Positions 20,730-34,065 of a stretch of DNA of 64,000 bases are shown here, in pieces. Every line of letters begins with the position of its first letter. The first letter of the stretch is position 1. A program made the position numbers and the translations under genes. The notes beneath the pieces are model-generated. The model made no database searches and was not told the DNA's origin. It saw only the letters and a list, made by a program, of their open reading frames with translations. The stretch comes from Microplitis mediator (lineage: Eukaryota; Arthropoda; Insecta; Hymenoptera; Braconidae), in NCBI RefSeq assembly GCF_029852145.1, contig NC_079976.1, positions 24,516,924 to 24,580,923 of the forward strand, read 5' to 3'.

Positions 20730-21113
20730 GTAAACTTTTTTTTTTCTTTTTTAAACAACCGCATTTCCCGTGTAAAATTTAATATTTTTTTAGCATTGTT
20801 TATCGGAAAATTTCTCGTATTTAAATAACTGATAAAAAATATTTGGATAACCACCATTCGAATAAATTGGGCATGCGCGTTCGAGCCAGCGATCAGCGTT
20901 TAAAAAGTGCGCGATTTTATTTTTTTTTTCTCTGTCTCGTGTTGTCGTTACGTTGACTATTAAATCTATTAATCAAAGTATATAAATAAGTGAATTTCTA
21001 GATATATATACAGTAGTAAAAAAATATGTTAACGTACTTGACTAGATTATATAAGTATAAATTCAAATAAAATTAAATAGTGAAGATGGAGATTAAAAAA
21101 AAAGTTGACAAGT
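20730..21113 (+). promoter_or_regulatory. Promoter-like block with possible orphan first exon
   Basis: A GC spike with the NRF-1-like GCATGCGC (20871-20878) and GTTCGAGCCAGCGATCAGCG precedes a transcript-like AT-rich leader and an ATG at about 21086 encoding MEIKKKVD, followed at once by the consensus donor GTAAGT. I found no downstream coding exon on this strand before EIPR1, so the gene (if any) is unidentified; it may be a non-coding transcript or a dead promoter. Confidence 0.3.
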
Positions 21114-23665
21114 AAGTTCATAATTATTATTTTTAATTAACAATCGTTTTATTTATTATATTATAATTACCTGACTAGAAATACAGAAATAAATAATTTA
21201 ATTTACAGTTTAGTATACATAGAAATATTAATTTTTTTTTTTTTTTTAATACTAATAATTCACCTGAATTTTCATTGTCAAATATTTTATCTAATTTTTT
21301 TTATTTTTTCGTTGTCTAAAATACAATAAATTTTTTTTTAAACTTTTGGTCAATATGCTAAAATTCAATTTCATATTTTTTCTAATTAATTAATTATTCA
21401 TCACAATTGTCTATTTGAATATATATATATATATTTTTCTTTATTCAAATCCAAATAATTTCGTAAGAGAAAAATATTTAAAGAAAAATAAATTTGTATT
21501 TTATTCATTCATTAAATATATTTGGATATTTTATTAATAAATGCTAATTTATATATATTTTAATAATCTACTACCTAATCAAAATTCATTATCATTTTAT
21601 ATATAAGCGTGAGATAAAAAGCTCGTAACAGCAGAAAAATATTTTTTTTTTTAATCCATGCAATATACATATATATTTATTGATTATCCAGGTGAAAAAA
21701 TATGTAGTTTATTATTTATTGATAATAATTTCAAGTGCAAATCAAAACCAAAAGGGTCATTTTTCGTTTGAAGGCTGATATCTCAGCGACGGTGTCGTAC
21801 AAAACTCTAAAAAAAAAACAAATTAAAGCTGAATAAATTTGCTAACCGACCTATGCATTTGTTTAGCCGAAAAAATTTTTCCACAGCCCGTGGACTCTGA
21901 AAGAAAAGAAAAAATTTCGAAAATTTTTGTCTCAGGTATTTATCATGTTTGCGCGATATAGCCGGAGCTCTTAAAAAATTTTGAAAAAAATGCACCGAAA
22001 CTAGAGATTGAAAGCTATAAAATGCATGTTTTCAAATCTTGATACGATTATTTTTCACCAAGCTACAGTCTTGCAAAAATCACTGGAAAATTTCGTAAAT
22101 TTTTCTGTTCCTTTAGTTTTTGGCATTGGTGTATATTTTTGTGTAACTCCATGTAGTATCCATCAAATGATTTTTGTCTTCAGTGTCTTGACCTGCAAGT
22201 TATACTAGAAATTGTTGCTTCCATAAGATTTTTTTTAAGTGACCAAAGAATTGGCTTATAATCCAGGATAATCTTGAAGGCTCATTTATATCTCCTTTAT
22301 AATAACAATTATTTTATTCAAATAAATATCCGGGAATTTCCTAGATATAGACGTCCAAGTGTCTTTAGTTGCTTCTTATTATCCCCATTTCAAACGATAA
22401 TTGACGGCAATCACGACACTTATAATAATTATTCATACAAAAAATAATATTATCTATCATATTTTTTTCACTTGGATAACAAAATAATTACAATTAACAA
22501 ACAATTGATTTATTTTTTTTCTATTCAATTAATTCCTTTAAAACATTCGTTGGCCCAACAAAAATATACCAATTAATTGAAACCGATTGAATCTAATTGA
22601 AACTCAATCGGAAACAACCATTCATCAGAATTCATCAGGAAAAATATTTATTTGGTACTTGTTTACAATCACTCCTCCACCTGTTTGTATCAAGCAAAAA
22701 ACCAAAATTATGCAAATTGCCAAGAGACTTGTTTCATTCTCTGGCATTTGTCGGCGCATTAAAGATGTGTTTGCTTATTTAGGTGTTATTTAAGCATTAA
22801 TAAATTGTACATGTGTACCATAGGTATAAATTAGCTTGATTTCAAGATTAAGTTTGAAATTTTTCTGTTCCGTGCTACCCTGCACCATTTGACATATTTT
22901 TCTTTTTATTCTATGTATTGACTCTTAAGTCAACCACCAAAACTTAAGGTATATGCCTATTTGCCATAATTTCTGTAGTTTCGTCCTAAGTACGTTAACG
23001 GACTCGTCAGTAAGGCTATGTTAACGTACTCATGCCTTAGACTACATCTCTTACTAGTACGAGCCGGCGTGAAACTGTGTTGCGGGCTTCAGCCAGACAC
23101 TATACTAGCAAAGGAAGGCGGATACCGTCCAAACTACTTGTAACCAAGTGCTAGGTGAGCTGTTGTACACCATTAGTGTATTGAAATAACAGAAATATGT
23201 CAATTTTCCACTATACAAGAGCTCAAAAAATATTTTAACTCTTAGTTAGACCTTTCTATCGCCACCGTCCATCTTACGGTATTAATAAAATTAATTATTA
23301 GTATTTATTAGAAATTTATTAAATTTATTTTGGAAAATCAACATGATTTTTGTCATTTTTGCTCAATTTTGCACACTTTAGTTACCAGGTTCGGATAGAT
23401 ATCTTGTGTTATAGACATAAATGCATACAGAAAATTCTTTCCGCCGTGTAGCAGAACACGTGGAAAAAGTTTAATTATAGATCATTAATGTGTAAGCACT
23501 TGGAACTTTAGAAAATGTGTGGAGTCGCTATTGCCAACAATTACCATTTATTTTCCTATAAAATCCGATTTAAATTTTTTAATCAGATTTAATCAGAAAA
23601 TAATCATTTTTTTCCGATTAACTTTCAATCGGGGAAGTTTTATTAATTTTATAACTTTTTCATCA
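21114..23665. other. Gene-free AT-rich region
   Basis: No supported gene. About 21740-22170 is repeat-like: its right part (TTTTTCACCAAGCTACAGTC..., ATTGGTGTATATT) resembles about 55910-55990 (TTTTTCACCGAGTTACAGCA..., ACCAGTGTATAAT). A slightly GC-richer stretch at 22980-23160 is unassigned. Confidence 0.5.
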
Positions 23666-23670
23666 TATTT

Positions 23671-24307
23671 CGCGTGCCAAATGCCAAAAGGGCGTATAAA
23701 AAAATTTTTTTTTGCCATTCTTTTTAGAATCGCTCGAAACGTAAAGATCTGCAAAAAAAAATTTTTTGACGTACTAACGCCAAAAGGGCGTATCTTAAGA
23801 TATACGCCCTTTTAGCTTTAGGAAATTGTCGGTCTAAAGCCAAAAGGGCGTATAAAAAAAAATCAAAATTTTTCGAAATTTCGAATAAAAATTCCGTATT
23901 ATCAAGTAAACAAATAAATTTTTTAAAAATTATAATTAAATATAAGTTGTTTCTCTTCTCTTATAATTTTGAAAAATTTTAATTATTATCTTTATAAAAT
24001 GTTAAATTAAATATAATTTGTTTCTAGTTTTACTAGTTTAATAATAAAATATTTTAAATTTGAAATATTCAATCTTATTTTTAAACTTTAAATACAATTA
24101 AAAGTCGACTACTACCAAAAAAAATTATACGCCTTTTTGGCTTTAGATCACTAAATTTTCAATTCCCTAAAGCCAAAAGGGCGTATAACTTGAGACATAC
24201 GCCCTTTTGGCTTTGGAAATTTTTTTTTCATTTTTAGGCTTAGAACATGTTTTCAAAACGATTGGCACAAAAAAAAAATTATACGCCCTTTTGGCATTTG
24301 GCACGCG
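23671..24307. mobile_element. Foldback element built from a 16-bp motif in alternating orientation
   Basis: The ends CGCGTGCCAAATGCCAAAAG and its inverse are exact, with an ATTT flank on both sides (23667-23670, 24308-24311) as a likely 4-bp target duplication. The motif GCCAAAAGGGCGTATA or its inverse occurs eight times (about 23683, 23782, 23801, 23840, 24128, 24173, 24198, 24281), grouped as inverted pairs. No ORF. Confidence 0.82.
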
Positions 24308-24311
24308 ATTT

Positions 24312-25337
24312 GTATTTTTATTCAAAATGTTGATAAGTGATTAGTATAGTGAATAATTATTGATCATAAATTATTAATTAAGACACGATAATTTTTGTTA
24401 GAATAAAACTTGTGCATATTGTGCCTTATTCATTGTAATTATTATTATTTATTATGTTTTTTTTTTAAACATAAAAATTTAATTATTATTGCATATCAGT
24501 CTGTACAATATATTTATTGTTTATTTATATTTATTTAATAGACTTTACAGATTAATTTTCATGATTGATAAGCAATTAATTAAATAGAATTATTTAAATA
24601 AATTTAATAAAAAAATATCAACTTTTATTTTTCATCTAAATGTTTTTAAAAAAAATATTTTTTTTTTTTTTTTTAATAAATATTTATTTTTGTTACTAGA
24701 TAAAATTTTTTAAAAATATTCAAACTTGAACAAATGAAATAATTTTAAATCGAAATTTTAATTTCTAATTTTAAAAAAAAATTTTTTTCAATATTTTTCA
24801 AAAATATTTTAATGATTTACTAATAATTTTACTTTTATTTATTGTTTTTAATTAACGTTTAAATTTGAATCGATGAATCGAAAAAACGATTAATATTTCG
24901 AAGCTCAAGTTAAGTCGACTTATAGAAATCATGTGTCGATATTAAAATCAATATATCAAAGTATGTAATCAATTAAATAAATATACTATCGATATATTGA
25001 TTTACCAAAATAAATTTAAAAAAAATTTAATTCAAATCATCTGTCAAGTTACGACTTTTGAATTAATTTTTTTTTACCGAGCACAATAGAAACTTATGTA
25101 TTTAAAAAATTCAATATTTTCTATAAAAATTTCATAAAATAAATTACAATTGTTAAATAAAAAAAAACTTACAACTTAAATAATAAATAAAATTTAATAA
25201 AATAAAAATTACATGCATTTTTACAATGAAAAAAAAATTTTAAAATTATAAAAATTATGAAAATTTAAAAAATGGCACAATTAAATCGTAATAAAAAATT
25301 AAAAAATTATAGCATTAGTAAAATTAATAAAAAAAAT
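24312..25337. other. Very AT-rich gene-free DNA
   Basis: Long A and T runs and no recognisable element or reading frame. The distal end should include the FAM110 3' UTR. Confidence 0.6.
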
Positions 25338-28300
25338 TTAAGTGTAACCAAATTGAAGTTTTCGACACTGACACAGCCATTTAATTATCCGCGCATTACG
25401 TTCAACAATACTAGGTGGGTCGCTAACACGTTGACTAGTGTCTTCTTGACCTGTATTAGGACAATTACCACCTACTCCAGCACCCCCACCCCCACCTGGC
25501 CAATTTTTACCGGTACCATTACTAGACTGTTGATTAATTCCCGTCCACGGATGGAGGCCCAGTGCGGAATCAACAGAGCTAACGCTGTCGAAATATACCG
25601 GCGAGGATGTATTTGATGCCGGTACCGTTATCTTCTCGTAATTATCACTGTCCAAACCAAGTTTATCGAAAAAATTTTCCAACTCTGCTAATGACCGAGA
25701 AGGCGGACCCGGACGCTGTAATGCTTTACGTTGGTTGTGTAAATGTTGATGTAAATTGTTATCGTTACGCCAATAACGATCGCTTATATCCGATTTTGAA
25801 CGTAAAATTGGTCGATTTCGATTTTCTTTCCAGCCATCAGAAAATCTGTTGAAAAATAATAAAAAAAATTATTATTTTAATTTCAAAGAATTTAAATCCA
25901 CACCTCAAATGCTGTTTTTTTAGAAAATAATAGAAGAAAAATTTTGTCAATTTATTCCTTAGTTTCTGTGTAATTTACTTTAAGTTCATATACGAACGTA
26001 CGAGCAGAGAAATCAGCGACACTGAGGATTCGAGCGAAATAAAATTTTTTTTTCAACTGATTTCGATATTAGAAAGTCTGTTGAATAGAAATACCGCTCG
26101 AGATGTGTGAATGGTATATTTTTTAAAAATTTATTTACCTAGAATTACATGTAGGACTATAATCAGTCTGATCCTCGCTACTTTCAGAACCAGGACTGTA
26201 CGTCCTTATGACTGTGGTCGTTTGTATACCGATGTAACTACCTCTACGTGAACGTGGATGTTCGTTTGAATGTTGAGTTGATGCGCCACTGTCACGTCTT
26301 ACGTGACTCCAACAATCCTAGTTAGAAATATAGATATACATGAAATTTTATTTTTTTTTTAGGTGCACATTAGAGTTGATTAAAAAAAAATGGCACAGTT
26401 GAATTCGTGAGTTGATTTCCTGTTATTTGAGTACCTACATCGATATTTTTTGGTGAAAGTTTTTAAATATTTAGACTGCTGGTAAATTAGGAAATAAGTT
26501 TTTTAGTGGACTCTAAGGTTGTTGGTACTCATTTTATGCGGAATTGTCTCAGCTAGACGAATATCACATTTGATTTTTGTTAAAAAAATGTATTTCTTTT
26601 TACTTGTATTCGTGGTGGTGGCTCACTGCGATGTGTACAGTGTCCAGAAGAACCACCGGAATCTCTGGCGTTAGCTCCGTGGCTCAGTTTACTTGACCCA
26701 GATGATTTCTGCGTACGTCCACCGGAACTTAATACACTACTAGCATCACAGCCACCTGATCCCATGGATCTCCTTATATGTCTTGAGCTTTAATAATATT
26801 TTAATTAATAATTAAAAAAATATAGTAATGATAATAACAATAGGTACCTGCGATAACAGTTTGAGTCCCGCTTAAAACTGTGCTCGGAGTAATCTGAACT
26901 TGTTTCACAATCGGGACAATTTGTTGAGGTCAAATGATGATGGGTTGTGGTAGTCAATGATGTGGTTTTGGGTGTTGATGATCTTGGTGATTTTATAGAA
27001 GCGCGGGGCGACAGTGATGAACGACGTCTTACTGTAGTATGTAAATCTGGTAATGATTTATGACAAATTGTCGTATCTGTAGGCGGTGGTGATGTACTAT
27101 TATTTAATTTCCTGTTACTTGTTTTCGCTGATGATGAATGTGAATTACTACGTCCAAATTTCAATCTTACATCCAATGTATTTGATGAATGCTAAATTAT
27201 AATTATTATATTTATTTATAAATTTTAAAATACATGATATAAGAAAAATAAAATTACCTGGTCATCATGTTGTCCAAAAACGGGTGATAATAATGTCGGA
27301 TTATCAGATGAAAAAAATACATTTTCTTTACTATCAGTGTTGACTAATAATCTACGTAACTTTGTTTGTAATTGATCACCAGCACCGTTACTGCTTGGTG
27401 GTCCTGATATTGCACGTCTTTGTGGTAATGAACATATTAGTCGTGGACTTTTTGGTGGCAATGCTGGAGGCAGTGTACGTTGTGGACTTAATATAACATC
27501 TATTCAACAAATAATATCACTCATTAATTCATTTTTTTGAGCTTCTTTGGAGATAAATTTATATAATAAACTTATAAAAACGTACTGTCTTGACAGTTGG
27601 ACCAACAACATGGGGGTCCAGATGTCCCAGACAATTGTGAGGATCCTTGAGATGCTGTCGGTACATTACATGATATTGTATTGCTGCATTTACGTAATAA
27701 ACGTAGCGGTGCACCTGCTGCTGTTGAAGCCGCGACTTGCAAATGTCCACTATTTTTTAATTCTTGTTTACGGTCTAATACTATCTCACTTTTAACATAA
27801 AATGCTTTTGATTCTTGTAGTAATTCAACTGCACTCTTTCTTTTACCTTTAATTTAATCGATAAACTGATTAATTTTTTTAATTTTATACAGCAAATATT
27901 TAAAATATAAATTCTGGCTAATTAATAACTTTATAGAGAATTAAATTTTATATTAAAATGATCTGTATTGATTTCTACTTAAACTTTATAGTTTAAGAGT
28001 GAATGCGGGTAATCCCGAACACAGTGATTATAATTTTTGAAAAAAAAAAAAAAAAAAGAAGAAGAAGAAGATTATAATAAAACTAAATTTCTCTAAATAT
28101 CAAAGTGATGTCACTCTAAATATATCATAAAATCATCATATAATTTGTATATTTTGTTAACTTGAATTTTTATATTATACAGAATAATTATTCCTGTAAA
28201 TAAATAATAATAATAAAATAAAGTTATTTTATTTATAAAAATACTCAGTAATGATTAAAAATTTAAATATAATCTCTAGAGCTTTTGAATTAATCGTATT

Positions 28301-30661
28301 TAGAAATAATTATCTATTTAAATGTTAATTCTGTCGCGGGTTAACGAACTCGTACATAATTTACGCTCATTATTTAAAAATCGATATAATAGTAGACTAA
28401 AAATATAAAATGCATTCAATAATCCGTTATTGTGGTCTGATTGTTTCATTTATTTGCTAATCATAAAATATTATTATTATTATTAAAATATACGATACAG
28501 GAAATTGTATAAAATAAATTTTATAAAATTCTCTAAAGTTTTAAGTTTAAATTATAAACAAACTATCATAGATGCGACTAAAATATTTATATAAAAGTAA
28601 TACTATAGAAAATTTATTTCTTAATATAACTTTTTAGTATATGTTTTTACTGTATCTTAGATAGTTTAGCTAGAAATTATATTTTAAAGAGAGAGAGCAT
28701 GTGAATATAAAAAATATATTTATATTTATTATCGCAGAGACTATGAGTGTGATATTTGAATGCTTACTTTACTTAACTCGTTAAAGAAGATCTTACGATG
28801 GTATTTATAAATTTTAATATATATTAATGAGGTTTGACTTTATTTTATATTTTTATTTTTTATTTCTACAGCTGGTACTAAAATACTTCCACATGTATCA
28901 CATCTTACAAGTATTTCAAACCTATTCATATATTTTTTAATGGAATTTATTGTTTTGTTTGTACAAAGTAAAAAAAAAAATCTCTAGTTTTTTAAAAAAT
29001 AAATAAGGGAAAATAATAAAATAAAATATGACATAATTTTACGCAAAGTCACTGAACTTTTTACAGAATAAAAAAAAATGTAGCGTTTAAATAACAGGAT
29101 TAGGAGGATAATTAACTAATAAAATCGACGTGGGAAAATTTAGTTCCATGTTTTAATGGACTTTGTAATAGATCCAATGAGTCTAATGGAACTTTAATGT
29201 CATCATACGAGAAAATTCACTCACAAAAATTTAGAGAAAATATTTTAATTTCGCGGGAATTTTAATTTGTGTTTTGTTATTTAAAAAAAAATAACTAATA
29301 AATCCTGAACATTTATTTTTTTTTTCAATTTTAAACATTGAATGGCAACAATAATAATTTTTTAAAAATGAATAGGGAACAGAAAAAAAAAATGTGACAG
29401 ACTTTTTACAAAATCCAATAGAAAAAATTAAATTTTTAGTACAATCATTCATCAGAAGACAATGGAACTCAAATTTGGTGGGAAACTTATTTTTTAAGGG
29501 GTTATATCCACTTATGGTGCTGGAATAGATGACACGATGTAAGTCGAAAAAAAAAAAATGTTAATTTAGTGTAAATCGTTCCCGAAACTTTAAACGCGTT
29601 TATCTCAAAACCGTGTTTTCAGAGTCGGTGAGCAAAATTTCTCCGAAACCGCTAAACCGATCGGTTTTAAATTTTCACACGACTTACTCAGATATATTTT
29701 TCAGGTAATGATCGAAGGAATAAGGTTTTGGACAATAATTTCGATTTTTTAAGCCACTTTGAAGTGAAAAATTTTCATGAAAAACTGAATTTTTTTTTTG
29801 AACAGCCGCCATTTTGTCAAAAATGAAAATTTTGACTAGACCTTCGATCATTACCTGTATTTATTTATTACAAAACTAAATATTTTTGGTTTTTGGTTTT
29901 CAGATAATTTGGACCAGAAATATCTTGCTCACCGCCAAGCACCTTTTTTTGGAGGTCTCTCCGCAGATCATCTACAGGAGCTAGGGGATCCAATATTTTT
30001 TTAAATAAACCGCTGATTGTTAAAGTACATTAAATTCTGTTTAAGTACATTTTTTCCATTAATGTATAAAATAAAATGCCTCTTTGAAAAAATTCACAAA
30101 AAAAACGCGTTTTTTCTGCCTCGCAAGTGGATATAACCCCTTAAACTCCTATAAAATCTCAAAAGGATCCGAAAAAAATGCCAAATGATCATCGGTATCA
30201 ATGATAACAATTCCAAATAATAAATCAATACAAGTATAATTAATGATGAAAAAAAAGGTGTCACATTTAAATGAAATTTTAAACTTATAGTATCCTCATT
30301 TTATAAAGATAAATAAATTAAAGGCCACTAACTCTTTTTTAGTCTCCGTTAATTTGAAATCTAAACTGGCAGAAAATGTAAAACTAGCCTTGTAACAAAT
30401 TTACTTTTTTTTTCTCTGAAAGGTGAAAAAAATAAATAAATTACCTGTATGATCAACTTGTCTGTGCTGGGATCTTACATAAGTTTGATTGGATGGTCGT
30501 GTCTGCATGTCCCAAAAATTTCTTGCGCTATTACCAGCAAATAAATTACCACTTGCGCTACTCTGTCTCTGATGATGTTGTTGATGAGTTTGCTGGTGAT
30601 GTTGCTGGTATTCATTTGAATTAGATGTTTTGCAGGGTAATCTTGCCATTGCAGTCATCAT
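25338..30661 (-). CDS. FAM110 family protein
   Basis: Seven coding exons on the minus strand: 30661-30445, 27846-27586, 27499-27258, 27191-26848, 26787-26604, 26317-26139, 25845-25338 (TAA), 644 residues. The FAM110 N-terminal signature KRKSAVELLQESKAFYVKSE spans exons 1-2. The C-terminal signatures are RSKSDISDRYWR, then LAELENFFDKLGLD, then SIVERNARIIKWLCQCRK. The rest is low-complexity Ser/Thr/Pro/His, with a Gln/His run near the N terminus and a Gly run near the C terminus. It is about twice as long as vertebrate FAM110 proteins, which associate with centrosomes and spindle poles and influence the cell cycle. The start is the first of two adjacent ATGs; no earlier in-frame ATG exists. Intron 1 is 2.6 kb and repeat-bearing. 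All phases join. Confidence 0.85.
29074..30390. repeat. Segmental duplication copy A (FAM110 intron 1)
   Basis: This segment matches 35625-36400 in direct orientation, e.g. TAATAGATCCAATGAGTCTA, AAATCTCAAAAGGATCCG, and ATCATCGGTATCAATGATAA (ATGATCATCGG versus ATAATCATCGG). Copy A is longer because it carries the TTAA-flanked element 29498-30140. Confidence 0.85.
29498..30140. mobile_element. TTAA-flanked TIR element
   Basis: The ends GGGGTTATATCCACTT and AAGTGGATATAACCCC are perfect inverse copies, flanked by TTAA on both sides (29494-29497, 30141-30144). TTAA duplication is typical of piggyBac-type (also Kolobok) elements. It is 643 bp with no transposase ORF. The duplicated segment at 36131-36149 shows the unoccupied site. 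Confidence 0.82.
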
Positions 30662-31830
30662 GATTTCATAACTTATTAAACTCAATTAAAATTACAATAA
30701 ATTAACAATGTATAAAATATAAAGTTTCCTATTGATAACTTTTGAATTAAAATTATATTTTTAAAAAAAGTTTATTCTTTATTGTTGATAAGTCTAGTGT
30801 GTCTAGTCCATCAGGAACTTGCATTTGTTTCGTCCACGCCTCAACCCCATTTCCGTGCTATTGTCTGCGTTCTAGAACAATAAAAAATGAAAAAAAAAAA
30901 TTTATATCAGAAGAGTAAAGAGAGTGTAAAGTAGTATATAATAGTGATGTAGGGGGAACTGAAGGTGTATTTATGAATAAAAGTTGAGCACGTGCCCTTG
31001 TCACTTTTGTTTCAAGGGGTTCAAAGTGCTTGCTCGGTTACAGTCACGTTCTATTTGTTTTTTAAATTTTTAGATTCAAAGAAATTATTATTCTTTTTTT
31101 TAATTATAATGATCGGCGTAATTTAATTTTTTTCTACTCGTTCTAAAAGTTGGAAAAAAAATTTTTTTTCAATTATAGTGGATGCAAAGACTTGAAAGAG
31201 TTGAAATTGTTTAGTTAAACTTTCGGCTATAATTTAAAAAAAAAATTTTTTAATTAAAATTTTCGATAATGAATTTAAATTCTTAAAAATTAATGTCGTG
31301 ACACTAAAAGTGACTTGAAATTTTTTTTTAGATTTTTTATTAGTTATAAAAAATTTTTCAAAATTTTGTAATTAAAAACTAAGAAAGAAATTTTTTAAAA
31401 CTGCCAAAAAAAAAATAAAATTTTTAATTAATTTTTTCAGTAGAGATTAAAACTAAAATGAAAGTCCTCAATTTTTTTCAAACAGCCAAAAAAAGTATCC
31501 CAATATTTCGGTCTTTATAATTTCAATAATTTTTTAAGTACGATAAAAAAAAATATTTTTATAATTTTTAGACCTCAAATTGTAATTATAATTAATAAAA
31601 AAAATAATAATAATTTAGCATAAAAGTTAAATAAAATGATGACGATGCACAATACTCATGAATTGTCCTCATTACCTTTCACGATGTGTTCAATGGGTGA
31701 TTTGATAGTGTGTGACGTAAAACCTGATTTGTCGAACGGTATTTCCGTTAGTAAGTGAACATGAGCACACATGTAAACACATCAACACACATCAACACAC
31801 ATCAACGCACATCAATACACACTCGCTCGC
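30662..31830. other. FAM110 upstream/5' UTR region
   Basis: A GC-richer patch (about 30790-30880) just upstream of the FAM110 start may be 5' UTR. The remainder is AT-rich with homopolymer runs. Confidence 0.35.
31775..31822 (+). repeat. 10-bp minisatellite (ACACACATCA)n
   Basis: About five tandem copies of a 10-bp unit with single-base variants (AACACACATC, AACGCACATC, AATACACACT). Confidence 0.85.
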
Positions 31831-32631
31831 TCATCTCATTTGGCTTTTCTCCCTATACTTCCGAGTGTTAAATTAAATTATATAAAAAATTTTTTAAAAG
31901 AAAAAATATTTTTATTTAAAATATATCATTCTTACTATGTATATAATAATAATAATATGAGGTATTATCTTGTCTTATCGTGTGAATTGAGGCATAAAGG
32001 ATGCCCGGATGTACACGTGCTCAAGCTTCCTGAGTATCCTATCATTTTTTTTTTTTTTTTTTACTTGTTATAAAAGTATCTCGGAAGTATTGAAACCACA
32101 CACCAGGAGCATTTTAATATTCTTTGTGCATATATATATATTGATAGTATTATCGATAAGTAATCGATTCCGCTTGATATACTTGTAAGGGAATGGAAAA
32201 ATGAATATAATAGGGAGCAAGTAAAAAATATTTAACGTCGTTGGAGATGACACTGAAAATAGTTTTAAATTAAAAGAGTTCTGGTTCACGTTGGTCTTTT
32301 ATAAAAATAAATATTCTTGGACTATTAATAACTTTATTATTATTATTATTATTGTTATTGTTATTTATTTTAATTGATAATAATAAATAAATGAAATAGA
32401 ATGTCTAGATGAAATGGAATGAATAGAAAGGAATATTATTGATTTAAATCTTCGACCTTGGACGAATAAACGAAGCAAAAGTATATGCATATATACATAT
32501 GATATGTGTAACAATAAGAGACATAAACAATTATTGAATATTGATTAAAATGTCTGTCAATATAAGGCGTTTATTTAATATGAGTATTTATTTCATATTT
32601 AATTAAAATTATTATTATTTTTTTTTTTTTT

Positions 32632-33540
32632 AATTTCCCGCTAAAAAAGTTTAAAATTTTCAAAAAAAGGCAATTTATTGGTTTCCATTGGATTTTTTAA
32701 AACCGAGTTTTGAACATATGTCGGCGTTTTAAGTTCCTGGGAAGTTATTCTGATTATTTTCAAGATCAAGTCCGAATCTATGTATGTGTGCATGTAAATA
32801 TTCTGTGAATTTTTCAACAGATTCATTGATTTGGATATTTGATGCGGTATTCAAATAAGCAGCTTGTCAATTCCCAGATTTGATTAGTGAAAAATTGAAC
32901 TTAATTAATCAGCTTTTAAACTCTAAAATTTGCATCGATAAATGCCGCCTTGGCTTTAAAGCACTTGTGACATATATAAGATATCAGATTTGAGACTGTT
33001 TTTGACCTTTTGATTAAGGCACCAATATGTTAACAAAATAATCAGAAATTTATGTCACCGAAAAAATATCTTCTTAAAAGATTTGATCCAAGTGACGACA
33101 AAAAGTAAATTACAAATACGTGTCAAATAAGTCATCTAAACAATTTTTTAATTGAAATGACTTTTTTAAGACGGAGAAAAGAAGACAAATTTCCTATTAT
33201 GACTCCTAGGATCGACACCTGTATGTTTTATTTATATAAAGAAACTTGGCTTTGAAACGAAAAAGAAATTTGTCTTGTTCTTTTAAAATACATTTTTATG
33301 ACATCTTAAAGTTGTCTCTGTGCTACTTGGGTGTATTTGAGAGATATCGTTAGTGAAAAAATTTCAAAAAAATTTTTTTTGTAATAACATTATAAACGTT
33401 CAAGTGATTAATTTTAAACTTTTTTTGCGTTAGAGGCTGAAAAAACTGCACCGAATGCCGCATTGGATATCTAAATTGGAGCTCAAGAAGCTCGAAAGCC
33501 GCAAGTTTTGGAGCTGACCTGCAGGGTCAACCGTTTTCCA
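32632..33540 (+). repeat. CTTCCCGCT-family repeat, diverged copy
   Basis: It begins AATTTCCCGCTAAAAAAG and ends with GCAAGTTTTGGAGCTGACCT plus GCAGGGTCAACCG, the boundary phrases of the better-preserved unit at 37131-37942. It shares the internal GTCCGAATCTATGTATGTGT segment. No ORF. Confidence 0.6.
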
Positions 33541-34065
33541 GGTTTTTTTTCTATACTTCTATCAGAAAAAGAAAACATTTAAATGATATTGGGAATTTTG
33601 GTATAGATATATCGAGAATAAGATTGTATCTGTGAGATTATTCAGAAGACACTAGGTAGTTTTTATAATCTATAGATGTAATTATTATATTAGATCATCA
33701 TATAGATCTACGGACAGCTAAATCCTGCATTCGACTTAAATTGACGATTAAATTTTATCATTATTTTTATCTACATAAATCTGAATCTATCTATTGATAT
33801 TATTGTAGATTTAATATTTAAAAAAAATTAGATCCGAGTTAATTTTATCAAATCTAGTGTTATCTCTGATACATATATATTTGTATAGTAACTTTTTTTT
33901 TTAATATCAATTATAGTAAAAAATTGTCACAGAATTAATAATTGTCGAAAATTTAATTTTCTGTACAAACCATTTATATTCAATTCACTGTTATACCTTA
34001 GTTATTAAAATATTTAAATTTTAAGCTACCATACAAAATTAAAAAATTATAAATTTACGGTCAAA

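Noticed and set aside
23671..24307. CRISPR-like or operator array of 16-bp repeats
   Set aside because: The repeats alternate in orientation, the spacing is irregular, there are no unique spacers and the host is a eukaryote; the exact terminal inverted repeats show a foldback transposon.
25272..25852. Plus-strand ORFs of 114 and 81 codons
   Set aside because: They are antisense shadows of the last FAM110 exon, whose sense reading has the family signatures.
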